Shown here: piece after piece, positions 10,185 to 20,124 of the stretch
Position numbering within the stretch: the first letter of the stretch is position 1
Layout: each line of letters opens with the position of its first letter
NCBI GenBank assembly: GCA_011947345.1
Contig: JAAVTG010000694.1
Span: 1-38,556, forward strand
Direction: 5' to 3'
From: Phytophthora quininea
Lineage: Eukaryota > Oomycota > Peronosporomycetes > Peronosporales > Peronosporaceae
Length of the DNA stretch: 38,556 nt
Position numbers and translations under genes: made by a program
The notes under the pieces: generated by a model
Told to the model about the DNA's origin: nothing
The model's database searches: none
What the model saw: only the letters and a program-made list of their open reading frames with translations

Positions 10185-11133
10185 CTAATAGTCAGTGCGG
10201 CGCCGTTTTCTTGTCTGTGGCGATGGAGGGTTTTTTCCTGCTGAGGTTATTGGGGATCTACTAGCGACTTGTGGAGAAGCCTCGAGTTTATCAACATTTT
10301 CCTGACAACGGCTGCTATACTCGTGAATAAGCCAGTAGCAATATACAAGATAATCGGAAGTCCGTCCTCGCAATTGAAGCCTATTCTTGAACAGATCGTC
10401 GAAGGCGAAAACATTCCGACGTGCCATTTCTTGAACATTTCGCATAGCACGCCCGGCCACCTTCGCTCGCGTGGGCTTTCTCGAAGTATTTTTCGACTTC
10501 GCCGTCGCTGTGCAACCGGAAAGAGTCTTCGCTGATTTTGATTCTGTGGCGGCAGACACAAAGTCTAATTGGATCTTCATGGTTCTCGGATTGCTGTTGT
10601 CATCAGCGGCTTTTGCAGCAACACATTCAGCATACCAGGCCGAGTGTTTTAAAACACCTTTTGCGTTGCCGATCCGTACTGCATAAGCTACGGAGTATAT
10701 TTCCGCAACCATTGCAGCTTCAATGAACTTGGACCAAGCGGTGTTGATGTTCTGGACGTGGGCACGTGTTGCTCCTCTAGCATATTCTCTTCCTCCTGCT
10801 CGACCAGGACGGACTCCGGAACGTGTGCTTGTACCATAACCGGATATCTGCCCATATCCTTCCTGCTATCTTGGACACCGGATGGATATTCATCAAGCGG
10901 GAAAAACTATCCTTGTGCCGCTGAATAAAACCCTGCCTTTCTTGATCCGTCGGCGATAGCCACCTCTTGCGCAAGGTGCATCCAGCTCTGGCCAGGAGCC
11001 ACCCCTCCGTTCTATCGACACTTGTGTCGCTTTCCTTCAGTATGCAGTATGTCCTGTGCAAACGCAATAGCGTGAGGGTGGCCTTGGTCTCCTTGTCGTC
11101 TACGAAGCCCCAAAAACCGAGGTGGCAACGCAT
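10185..11133 (-). pseudogene. Unidentified degenerate coding region
   Basis: Two minus-strand frames, 10777-11133 and 10185-10712, read as parts of one protein. Between them a third reading (AHVQNINTAWSKFIEAA) links into the second frame upstream of its ATG. The C-terminus is basic (TRKRRRTDY). There is no domain I can name. The frame change and location beside a dead transposon suggest a mobile-element or duplicated-gene relic. Confidence 0.3.
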
Positions 11134-11288
11134 TATCGCAGGGGGTCCTTTTGAAGACTACGGAGTCATTATTATATACCCTCGAATTAGTGACATGTTG
11201 ATTTGTTATAAATCGGCTTGCTACGAAAAATGTCAATTCTACACACAACATAGGTGTAACTTCACGTCACTACGCAGAAGTGTAGCAC

Positions 11289-11310
11289 TTACATATCTTA
11301 CGATATGTAA
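11289..11310. repeat. Hairpin with 9-bp arms
   Basis: TTACATATC at 11289-11297 and GATATGTAA at 11302-11310 pair perfectly around a 4-base loop, at the tentative left end of the MULE. Confidence 0.7.
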
Positions 11311-11390
11311 CACCTAGGCACATCAATAAATTATAATTGTTTTAGTGTTTACCATAAAACATTGCAAAGTTGAGATGTTACACTTAGTCA

Positions 11391-11419
11391 TAATGCAGAA
11401 ATGTAACACTTCTGCATTA
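11391..11419. repeat. Hairpin with 10-bp arms
   Basis: TAATGCAGAA and TTCTGCATTA pair perfectly around a 9-base loop (11401-11409). The loop reads like the repeated local motif TGTAACAC, which recurs several times between 11250 and 11410. Confidence 0.75.
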
Positions 11420-11515
11420 CGCATTTAATTTTTAGAAGTGTATTTTTGTCGCTGATTGATCGATTTAGACAACGAGTTTCCTTCTCACTTTAATATCATC
11501 TCCATTCAATCGACC

Positions 11516-13330
11516 ATGACTTCAGCGCCACGGCAGCTCATTGACCTGAGCGCACTTCATGGTGTTCCGGGACTTCGTCTCGGCTTGACTTTCTCCTCTG
11601 GGAAGTCAGCTACTTTTTCATTCAAGACTACGCGCCAAACAATAACTTCACTTGTTTCCGTTAAATCAAGTGGCAAGATGAAAATTTATAAATGCGTCGT
11701 GAAGCGAAACAAGTCTCGAGATTCCCGAACCAACGCGACTGAGAAGTCCAGGTGTCAGTAAGGACAAACAGAGATAAGTCGCAACACTGTTGGATCTCCA
11801 AATTCAACAATGAGCACGGTGATTTCTGTACGTCTATTGCAGAACCTACAGAACGACAACTCTCTCTCCTTCCTGCATTCCGAGATGGTGTACAATCCGA
11901 TCGCAAAATCAAAGGAAACACTCTTGTAACACTTCTACAGTCTCGTGACAGGATAAACATGCAAGCTAGTAAGTCCAAGATATTTCGTGTGAAAGATAAA
12001 GTGCTTGCTCTCTCGGGCGGAGAATGGAACGATTCTTTCCGACGACTACCAGTTATGCTGGCTGACTTGTGTGAATCTAACACGGGATCTTACATCCACA
12101 TGGACGTTGATCAGTACCAGCGCTTTTTACGCGGTTTTGTTGCTTTTGGCGCAAACGTTCAGTCACAGGGCGGTTTGCTTCCTTTACTTGGCTTTGACGG
12201 AAGACACTCCAAACATCCTCAATATAACGGCGTCATATTGACACTTTTAGGACAGGATGACAATATCCACAATATAACCTTGGCAGCAGCTTTAGTTAAT
12301 GTGGTAAGTGAATCAAATATTTGTTGGTTTTGACGAAATAGTTCAACGCTGGAATCAAGCTCGATGATCGTCCAATATTTTGCGATCGGGGCAAAATTAT
12401 CGGTACCGCTAAGATCTACTATCAAAAACCTGGAGTTCGCATTAACCTTAGATATTGCACGGTTCACCTCATCGGAAACATGAAGAGGGCATTTAAGAAT
12501 TCGACACAGGAGTTTGAGAACGCAGTCTGGGCTATTCAGGGGCCACTTCGCACGCAAAAATACTGAGACACTGCGAAATTTAGCGACCAATTATAGCAAA
12601 GACGTACTAAAGTATGTGCAGGGCATAGGACCGATGGTCTGGACAGTTCACACAAATTTAAGCACCTACTTTCTAGTAGATGACTGCAACAATGTCGATT
12701 GTGTATATCAATCTGTGGTCGTCGAAGGCGATCAATCTGAGGAGTGTTGCCAGTGTAACAGTAGCTCATCAAGTCCTGTTAATGACATCCAAGCAGAGTC
12801 CAGTCTGAACCACAGTCAGAGCATCAGCGAAGAGGGCGAGTTTGATTTTCAGGAAGAAGAATGCGAATGTAGCTATCCTCAAGAATCAATCCCTTAGCTG
12901 CTGTTCAAGTGGAGAAGCTCAAATTTTGTCGAAAGTGGTAGTAATGCACTTCTACATAATGGCATTCGCTATGCTGATCTGTGTAGAGCGTTTAACAGGA
13001 TGGCCGTAGAGGAAATGAAAAGATGTAATCGCCGGCGGAATGATATCGAGAAATGGGGCATGAAGATTCTCACACCTTACATTAAATAGTTATGGACGAC
13101 AGAAAAGGACCGGGTCGGTGAATACCTCGTCGATAGATCCAACGAGACGATTCCCTACGTTTCGCATCCTGGGAATACTTCTTTAAGCCGCGAGGTAGAC
13201 GTCTCCAAGCCTTCGTGCTCATGATCCACGTATGATCAGATGAGAATGGCTTGTCGCCATATTTTGCAGCTCTACGCGATCGCGGGCTTCAATCTCATGC
13301 AATTAAAGCATTTCATCATGCCTACCTAGT
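11516..13330 (+). pseudogene. MULE transposase pseudogene
   Basis: DDE-type Mutator-like transposase. In order: a Cys/His N-terminal region around 11690-11900; the first catalytic Asp in GFDGRHSKH (codon 12196-12198) followed by GVILTLLGQDDNIHN; the second Asp in IFCDRGK (codon 12384-12386) with the downstream CTVHLIGNMK; and the catalytic Glu in SSNFVES (codon 12931-12933). A SWIM-type zinc finger follows, whose first CxC is read as C-S-stop at 13216-13224 and whose CRH lies near 13252-13260. The frame changes near 11755, 12335 and 12560. In the last frame there are in-frame stops at 12895, 13087, 13222 and 13327, and a TAG lies next to the frame change at about 12346. The stop at 13222 replaces the second SWIM cysteine. 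These are nonsense changes, not homopolymer slips, so the element is dead. Confidence 0.8.
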
Positions 13331-13722
13331 CAGCACTTACGCTGAAACATTTCGCAACAAGATTATCGCTATCCCAGTTTGTGATACTTCATCGTGCCTT
13401 CAACTTGTAAAACCTTCTCCGTACTATAAGCAAGCACGTCGTCGAATGACTCGCCGAATAGCAAGCGTGGGGAAGCGACCAACAAGTCAACCTACAAATG
13501 TAAAACGTGTAGAGAACTGGGCCGCAACCAACGAACTTGTCGCCGACACGCCAGCGAATCTGATGAGGCGAACCCAGGTCTCATTGCTTCCTCTTTTTCG
13601 CTACCAATACTTGCTCGCAACTCGACAATTTCATCACCTAATCACACCAGTAGAATGTCGATCGATTTCTTGACAAAATAATACAACAGCAAAATAGACA
13701 GAAATGTAAGTATTGACACTTC

Positions 13723-14542
13723 GTACATATCTTGACTCCAGCACAGCCCCAGCCACAGCAGCTTCAAACTGCACGCCTTGCACCTGTCTCTCCCATCTGA
13801 CTCCCCCAAAAAAAAAAAAAAAAAAGCTCATGTAACGCCGCTGTCGCACTAGCATCACCCAATCCAATGGTGTTCAGGGAGTCCAAGCAAAACAGGAAAG
13901 GAAAGCGTGCTGAACGTGCCGAGCGTCCCCTGCGGAGCTGCACAAACGCGAGGACCTTTGAAATGTGACGAAATGTGACGAAACCGCAAAAGATGGCGTC
14001 TGTTTACTCATTTCGGTTTTAGGTAACGAATGGTACTTATTCTGACATTGGTACTCTTTACGGGCCAATGAGACGGAACAGTACTCAATTTGGGAAAAGC
14101 TCTTTTAAACACTAGTCAAGCACAACCAGAATATTTTTCAATCCATCGGTATCTCCGTTCACGCTCTTCACATCTGCTTCCTGTTGTGGAACACGTTACG
14201 ATAAAGCTGGCGACCTTGCTGGTCCGCAAAGTTAATTTCATCACACATTAATCTTTCGCCTTTTACTAAAGATATCATGGACTCGTCATAATGCGACTTC
14301 GGGCGTATTTGGTCTTGGAGAGGCGCTGGCGATGCTCATGCATCACCTTATGTTGTGTAGTCACGTCGAAATCCACCGGTAAGGAGGTTCGACGCCTGGT
14401 GGATTCACCATCGACTCAAAGATGGTGCAGCGTGGTGTATCTTGCCAGTGGAAAATGAGTCAGTCGACACGATGTCGCAGTACTGACAAAGTAAGCGCTC
14501 TAGTCTCTTGATATGTCGGTTTTTCTTTATAGTACCAAAATG
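13723..14542. other. Intergenic stretch, no gene recognised
   Basis: Contains an A18 run at 13808-13825, a short 10-bp tandem duplication near 13960-13980 and small GGTG/CACC hairpins near 14395-14430. Only short ORFs without coding character are present. Confidence 0.45.
13808..13825. repeat. Poly(A) run of about 18 bases
   Basis: Uninterrupted A run after CCCCC. It could mark the tail of a retro-inserted sequence, but no element body was identified next to it. Confidence 0.8.
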
Positions 14543-15139
14543 TTAGTGTTGTTCCAGGTACTGAAAGCGCCAATCGTGTGTTGCTCTGATGGTCCCGTGA
14601 GTTACGTGCATGCGCGCTTGATATTTCTTGTCGTTCAACACTTGGATCCAAATTCTGTGGACGCCAATGGGTTTTGAATCTTCAGTCATGTACTCGCTCA
14701 GTGTATTTAACAACGCTGTCGCCTTTGTCAAGAATACGATGTCCACCGCGGTATCAGTCCAGGGTTCTCGCCCATGCAACTGCTCTGGGAACCGCTCTCC
14801 AAACTTATTGGGAGAGCGTTCCTACTTCTGATAGGTAACACACGCGTGCACATTGGCTTCGACAGCTTGGAGCATGTCTGGCCAAGTCACTGCACCCTTC
14901 ATTGTCAAAAACGTCCTGTCCAGGATGCATTAGAGATATGTGGTAGAAGTCGAGCACTGATGAGCGGGGCGACGCTGGAATAATGCCTTGCCCATACGAC
15001 GACTGCAAGATGGTGTGTGAACCGATCGTCTTCTTTCGGAAGGGTTCGGGTTTTGCGAGGCATTGACTTGCATTTCTTCGTCATCGAGCTGGAATTGAGC
15101 AAGCCGCACGTTAAATAGCCAATGGGTACTGCTGCTCAT
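14543..15139 (-). pseudogene. Unidentified coding relic
   Basis: The minus strand reads protein-like for about 110 codons: DMLQAVEANVHAC, an in-frame TAG near 14825, then FPEQLHGREPWTDTAVDIVF, continuing through TEDSKPIGVHRIWIQVL to 14543. Another frame upstream (HWLFNVRLAQFQLDDEEMQV, up to 15139) may be its N-terminal part. At least one stop and one frame change break it. The family was not recognised; a transposon-linked or duplicated gene fragment is possible. Confidence 0.35.
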
Positions 15140-15925
15140 AGTCTACATTGACCTCTTCAGCTCCTTTTAATCACAATAATGCGGTAAGCAAAGAAGAGCA
15201 TCGGCGGTAGTATTGTCTTTCCCTATGCAGTAACCGATCACCGGACCATACCATTCGACTATAAGCCACCTTCGCTTGACACGACTCGAGATGAAATTTC
15301 AGAAAGGGTTCATTCCGCACCCGTTTCCAAAATCCGATTTACCGCTCCCCTGCGCTTCACACGGGCCCGTGCTTCCGCGCGCACGAATCACCGCACTCCC
15401 CGCCACCACGCCACCAACTCTAGACCCTCTCCGGAGCGTCAACACATCCTACTCGACGCAGCATCGCCTGTATCGCACCACATCAAATACCCCGTTCACG
15501 ACGCTCACGGACGTCAGATTAGCTCGCGGCGGGTCTTCATGGCAATGGGGAGGTAGCAACACGGTCTGACAAAGATCGAGCGCCAAGTTGGAGCGACTCG
15601 CATCGGTCGGCAGGTGGGTTCGATGTGTCCGCCCTTGGAGGCGTCGGCCTTAAGTCAACTCGTTCCCGTGACGTCGGAAGCCACGTCTCGCTCTTCACAC
15701 GCGCTGCGGACGTTCTCTAGTTGCGTCCGATATGCCTTACCGCCGATTCGACCGACTTCCATGAATGTAAAGTCGGCTCGATGCGCTCCATACTCCCAAA
15801 TCTGTGGTGACGTTACCGGTCCGAAACCTTGGTGTGGGGTTCACTCGGACGTGGGGAGGTCTGCAGCGGCTCTGCAGCGGCTCTGCAGAGCGTCCGCGAG
15901 CACAGGAGAGGCAATGGAGTGGTGC

Positions 15926-15930
15926 AAAAA
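15926..15930 (-). terminator. RNA polymerase III T5 terminator, unit 1
   Basis: Reads TTTTT on the transcribed strand, 18 nt beyond the discriminator base of tRNA-His. It is the first T run of at least four after the tRNA pair. Confidence 0.75.
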
Positions 15931-15948
15931 GCATAACGAGCATAAGAG

Positions 15949-16020
15949 TGCGCGTGCCCGGATTCGAACCAGGGATTTCACCGCCACAAGGTGAGGTACT
16001 GACCACTATACTACACACGC
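15949..16020 (-). tRNA. tRNA-His(GTG), unit 1
   Basis: A 72-nt cloverleaf including discriminator A73. The acceptor GCGTGTG pairs fully with CACGCGC. The D arm starts at GTATAGTGG, the anticodon stem TCACC/GGTGA encloses TTGTGGC with anticodon GTG, and the T arm is CCTGG-TTCGAAT-CCGGG. The internal A box (TAGTATAGTGG) and B box (GGTTCGAATCC) fit polymerase III promoters. The base just before G1 in transcription order is a G, the position of the extra G-1 nucleotide of tRNA-His, and the base before that is already A73 of tRNA-Ala. CCA is not encoded. Confidence 0.97.
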
Positions 16021-16021
16021 C

Positions 16022-16094
16022 TGGAGAAGCAGGGTATCGATCCCTGTACCTCTCGCATGCTAAGCGAGCGCTCTACCATTTGAGCTACATCCCC
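16022..16094 (-). tRNA. tRNA-Ala(AGC), unit 1
   Basis: A 73-nt cloverleaf. The acceptor GGGGATG faces CTTCTCC and includes the G3:U70 wobble that identifies alanine tRNAs, but position 6:67 is a U:U mismatch. The anticodon stem CTCGC/GCGAG encloses TTAGCAT with anticodon AGC (inosine-34 expected). The T arm is CAGGG-ATCGATA-CCCTG, with A54 and A60. The A box (TAGCTCAAATGG) and B box (GATCGATAC, within GWTCRANNC) are intact. It is upstream of tRNA-His in the same orientation. Confidence 0.97.
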
Positions 16095-16722
16095 GGATAA
16101 CAGACCCATCCCGCACCCGTTTCCAAAATCCGATTTACCGCTCCCCTGCGCTTCACGCGGGCCCGTGCTTCCGCGCGCACGAATCACCGCACTCCCCGCC
16201 ACCACGCCACCAACTCTAGACCCTCTCCGGAGCGTCCAACACATCCTACTCGACGCAGCATCGCCTGTATCGCACCACATCAAATACCCCGTTCACGACG
16301 CTCACGGACGTCAGATTAGCTCGCGGCGGGTCTTCATGGCAATGGGGAGGTAGCAACACGGTCTGACAAAGATCGAGCGCCAAGTTGGAGCGACTCGCAT
16401 CGGTCGGCAGGTGGGTTCGATGTGTCCGCCCTTGGAGGCGTCGGCCTTAAGTCAACTCGTTCCCGTGACGTCGGAAGCCACGTCTCGCTCTTCACACGCG
16501 CTGCGGACGTTCTCTAGTTGCGTCCGATATGCCTTACCGCCGATTCGACCGACTTCCATGAATGTAAAGTCGGCTCGATGCGCTCCATACTCCCAAGTCT
16601 GTGGTGACGTTACCGGTCCGAAACCTTGGTGTGGGGTTCACTCGGACGTGGGGAGGTCTGCAGCGGCTCTGCAGCGGCTCTGCAGAGCGTCCGCGAGCAC
16701 AGGAGAGGCAATGGAGTGGTGC

Positions 16723-16726
16723 AAAA
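16723..16726 (-). terminator. RNA polymerase III T4 terminator, type A units
   Basis: TTTT, 21 nt past tRNA-His of unit 2. The same position is kept in units 3 and 4. Confidence 0.7.
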
Positions 16727-16747
16727 GCAGCATAACGAGCATAAGAG

Positions 16748-16819
16748 TGCGCGTGCCCGGATTCGAACCAGGGATTTCACCGCCACAAGGTGAGGTACTG
16801 ACCACTATACTACACACGC
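16748..16819 (-). tRNA. tRNA-His(GTG), unit 2
   Basis: Identical to unit 1; 799 bp from it. Confidence 0.96.
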
Positions 16820-16820
16820 C

Positions 16821-16893
16821 TGGAGAAGCAGGGTATCGATCCCTGTACCTCTCGCATGCTAAGCGAGCGCTCTACCATTTGAGCTACATCCCC
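16821..16893 (-). tRNA. tRNA-Ala(AGC), unit 2
   Basis: Identical to unit 1. Confidence 0.96.
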
Positions 16894-17546
16894 GGATAAC
16901 AGACCCATCCCGCACCCGTTTCCAAAATCCGATTTACCGCTCCCCTGCGCTTCACACGGGCCCGTGCTTCCGCGCGCACGAATCACCGCACTCCCCGCCA
17001 CCACGCCACCAACTCTAGACCCTCTCCGGAGCGTCCAACACATCCTACTCGACGCAGCATCGCCTGTATCGCACCACATCAAATACCCCGTTCACGACGC
17101 TCACGGACGTCAGATTAGCTCGCGGCGGGTCTTCATGGCAATGGGGAGGTAGCAACACGGTCTGACAAAGATCGAGCGCCAAGTTGGAGCGACTCGCATC
17201 GGTCGGCAGGTGGGTTCGATGTGTCCGCCCTTGGAGGCGTCGGCCTTAAGTCAACTCGTTCCCGTGACGTCGGAAGCCACGTCTCGCTCTTCACACGCGC
17301 TGCGGACGTTCTCTAGTTGCGTCCGATATGCCTTACCGCCGATTCGACCGACTTCCATGAATGTAAAGTCGGCTCGATGCGCTCCATACTCCCAAGTCTG
17401 TGGTGACGTTACCGGTCCGAAACCTTGGTGTGGGGTTCACTCGGACGTGGGGAGGTCTGCAGCGGCTCTGCAGCGGCTCTGCAGAGCGTCCGCGAGCACA
17501 GGAGAGGCAATGGAGTGGTGCAAAAGCAGCATAACGAGCATAAGAG

Positions 17547-17618
17547 TGCGCGTGCCCGGATTCGAACCAGGGATTTCACCGCCACAAGGTGAGGTACTGA
17601 CCACTATACTACACACGC
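17547..17618 (-). tRNA. tRNA-His(GTG), unit 3
   Basis: Identical copy, type A spacer. Confidence 0.96.
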
Positions 17619-17619
17619 C

Positions 17620-17692
17620 TGGAGAAGCAGGGTATCGATCCCTGTACCTCTCGCATGCTAAGCGAGCGCTCTACCATTTGAGCTACATCCCC
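17620..17692 (-). tRNA. tRNA-Ala(AGC), unit 3
   Basis: Identical copy, type A spacer upstream. Confidence 0.96.
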
Positions 17693-18345
17693 GGATAACA
17701 GACCCATCCCGCACCCGTTTCCAAAATCCGATTTACCGCTCCCCTGCGCTTCACACGGGCCCGTGCTTCCGCGCGCACGAATCACCGCACTCCCCGCCAC
17801 CACGCCACCAACTCTAGACCCTCTCCGGAGCGTCCAACACATCCTACTCGACGCAGCATCGCCTGTATCGCACCACATCAAATACCCCGTTCACGACGCT
17901 CACGGACGTCAGATTAGCTCGCGGCGGGTCTTCATGGCAATGGGGAGGTAGCAACACGGTCTGACAAAGATCGAGCGCCAAGTTGGAGCGACTCGCATCG
18001 GTCGGCAGGTGGGTTCGATGTGTCCGCCCTTGGAGGCGTCGGCCTTAAGTCAACTCGTTCCCGTGACGTCGGAAGCCACGTCTCGCTCTTCACACGCGCT
18101 GCGGACGTTCTCTAGTTGCGTCCGATATGCCTTACCGCCGATTCGACCGACTTCCATGAATGTAAAGTCGGCTCGATGCGCTCCATACTCCCAAGTCTGT
18201 GGTGACGTTACCGGTCCGAAACCTTGGTGTGGGGTTCACTCGGACGTGGGGAGGTCTGCAGCGGCTCTGCAGCGGCTCTGCAGAGCGTCCGCGAGCACAG
18301 GAGAGGCAATGGAGTGGTGCAAAAGCAGCATAACGAGCATAAGAG

Positions 18346-18417
18346 TGCGCGTGCCCGGATTCGAACCAGGGATTTCACCGCCACAAGGTGAGGTACTGAC
18401 CACTATACTACACACGC
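18346..18417 (-). tRNA. tRNA-His(GTG), unit 4
   Basis: Last unit with a type A trailer. Confidence 0.96.
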
Positions 18418-18418
18418 C

Positions 18419-18491
18419 TGGAGAAGCAGGGTATCGATCCCTGTACCTCTCGCATGCTAAGCGAGCGCTCTACCATTTGAGCTACATCCCC
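18419..18491 (-). tRNA. tRNA-Ala(AGC), unit 4
   Basis: Its upstream spacer is type A to about 18900, then mosaic; one C is missing near 18591. Confidence 0.96.
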
Positions 18492-18900
18492 GGATAACAG
18501 ACCCATCCCGCACCCGTTTCCAAAATCCGATTTACCGCTCCCCTGCGCTTCACACGGGCCCGTGCTTCCGCGCGCACGAATCACCGCACTCCCGCCACCA
18601 CGCCACCAACTCTAGACCCTCTCCGGAGCGTCCAACACATCCTACTCGACGCAGCATCGCCTGTATCGCACCACATCAAATACCCCGTTCACGACGCTCA
18701 CGGACGTCAGATTAGCTCGCGGCGGGTCTTCATGGCAATGGGGAGGTAGCAACACGGTCTGACAAAGATCGAGCGCCAAGTTGGAGCGACTCGCATCGGT
18801 CGGCAGGTGGGTTCGATGTGTCCGCCCTTGGAGGCGTCGGCCTTAAGTCAACTCGTTCCCGTGACGTCGGAAGCCACGTCTCGCTCTTCACACGCGCTGC

Positions 18901-18945
18901 GTCCTCTAGTTGCGTCTAGCCTTACCGATCGACCGACTTCCATGA
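18901..18945. repeat. Mosaic junction between subfamilies A and B
   Basis: To about 18900 the spacer is subfamily A. From about 18946 it is subfamily B. Between them lies a shortened, altered first copy of the 35-bp element, which makes this unit 811 bp. It fits a recombination breakpoint between two unit types. Confidence 0.75.
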
Positions 18946-19130
18946 ATGTACCTTACCTTCGATACGACCGACTTCCATGAATGTAAAGTCGGCTCGATGC
19001 GCTCCATACTTCCAAGTCTGTGGCGACGTTCCCGGTCCGAAACCTTGGTGTGGGGTTCACTCGGACGTGGGGAGGTCTGCAGCGGCTCCACAGAGCGTCC
19101 GCGAGCGCAGGAGAGGCAGTGGAGTGGTGC

Positions 19131-19134
19131 AAAA
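19131..19134 (-). terminator. RNA polymerase III T4 terminator, type B units
   Basis: TTTT flanked by GCG and GC, 22 nt past tRNA-His of unit 5, and present at the same offset in every type B unit. There is no T run between the two tRNA genes, so both should be in one transcript. Confidence 0.7.
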
Positions 19135-19156
19135 CGCAGCATAACGAACATAAGAG

Positions 19157-19228
19157 TGCGCGTGCCCGGATTCGAACCAGGGATTTCACCGCCACAAGGT
19201 GAGGTACTGACCACTATACTACACACGC
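19157..19228 (-). tRNA. tRNA-His(GTG), unit 5
   Basis: First unit with a type B trailer; gene still identical to type A copies. Confidence 0.96.
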
Positions 19229-19229
19229 C

Positions 19230-19302
19230 TGGAGAAGCAGGGTATCGATCCCTGTACCTCTCGCATGCTAAGCGAGCGCTCTACCATTTGAGCTACATCC
19301 CC
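19230..19302 (-). tRNA. tRNA-Ala(AGC), unit 5
   Basis: First copy with a fully type B leader. Confidence 0.96.
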
Positions 19303-19737
19303 GGATAACAGACCCATCCCGCACCCGTTTCCAAAATCCGATTTACCGCTCCCCTGCGCTTCACACGGACCCGTGCTTCCGCGCGCACGCGTCACCGCAC
19401 TCCCTGCCACCCCGCCACTAACTCTGGACCCTCTCCGGAGCTTCCAACACATCCTACTCGACGCAGCATCGCCTGTATCGCACCACATCGAATACCCCGT
19501 TCACGACGCTCATGGACGTCGGATTAGCTCGTGGCGGGTCGTCATGGCAATGGGGAGGTAGCAACACGGTCTGACAAGGATCGAGCGCCAAGTTGGAGCG
19601 ACTCGCATCGGTCGGCAGGCGGGTTCGATGTGTCCGCCCTTGGAGGCGTCAGCCTTAAGACAACTCGTTCCCGTGACGTCGAAAGCCACGTCTCGCTCTT
19701 CACACGCTGGGGGCGTCCTCTAGTTGCGTCCAATACG

Positions 19738-19807
19738 CCTTACCTTCGATACGACCGACTTCCATGAATGTACCTTACCTTCGATACGACCGACTTCCAT
19801 GAATGTA
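19738..19807. repeat. 35-bp direct duplication in the B spacer (first full example)
   Basis: Two abutting identical copies, 19738-19772 and 19773-19807, each starting CCTTACCTTCGATACGACC. The same pair recurs in every subfamily B unit, while subfamily A has a single diverged copy. Confidence 0.9.
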
Positions 19808-19978
19808 AAGTCGGCTCGATGCGCTCCATACTTCCAAGTCTGTGGCGACGTTCCCGGTCCGAAACCTTGGTGTGGGGTTCACTCGGACGTGGGGAGGTCT
19901 GCAGCGGCTCCACAGAGCGTCCGCGAGCGCAGGAGAGGCAGTGGAGTGGTGCAAAACGCAGCATAACGAACATAAGAG

Positions 19979-20050
19979 TGCGCGTGCCCGGATTCGAACC
20001 AGGGATTTCACCGCCACAAGGTGAGGTACTGACCACTATACTACACACGC
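19979..20050 (-). tRNA. tRNA-His(GTG), unit 6
   Basis: Identical copy; 822 bp from unit 5. Confidence 0.96.
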
Positions 20051-20051
20051 C

Positions 20052-20124
20052 TGGAGAAGCAGGGTATCGATCCCTGTACCTCTCGCATGCTAAGCGAGCG
20101 CTCTACCATTTGAGCTACATCCCC
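20052..20124 (-). tRNA. tRNA-Ala(AGC), unit 6
   Basis: Identical copy. Confidence 0.96.

Larger units (their letters stand above)
11277..13722 (+). mobile_element. Decayed Mutator-like (MULE) transposon, borders tentative
   Basis: The core is a MULE transposase relic. Its flanks show imperfect inverted similarity: about 22 bp at 11277-11298 (starting GAAGTGT, continuing ACTTACAT) resembles the reverse complement of 13701-13722. Two further hairpins lie just inside the left end. Similarity fades quickly beyond these 22 bp and no target-site duplication was seen, so the limits may be wrong. Confidence 0.4.
15311..18900 (-). repeat. Subfamily A units (799-bp period, units 1-4)
   Basis: Distinguished from subfamily B by about twenty substitutions scattered in the spacer, by an 11-bp tandem duplication (CGGCTCTGCAG type) near the trailer side, and by having only one copy of the 35-bp element that is doubled in B. 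The net difference (minus 11, plus 35) explains 799 versus 823 bp. Unit 1 also lacks three bases relative to units 2-4. Confidence 0.9.

Noticed and set aside
12303..12340. A 38-bp intron (GTAAGT to ATAG) in the MULE gene
   Set aside because: It would remove the conserved WF segment, and the downstream reading fits better as WF-LTK-stop-FNAGIKL with one missing T and a nonsense codon. It is also very short for an intron.
13808..13825. Poly(A) run as the tail of a retroposed gene or LINE
   Set aside because: No matching coding sequence or element body with the right orientation was found upstream on either strand.
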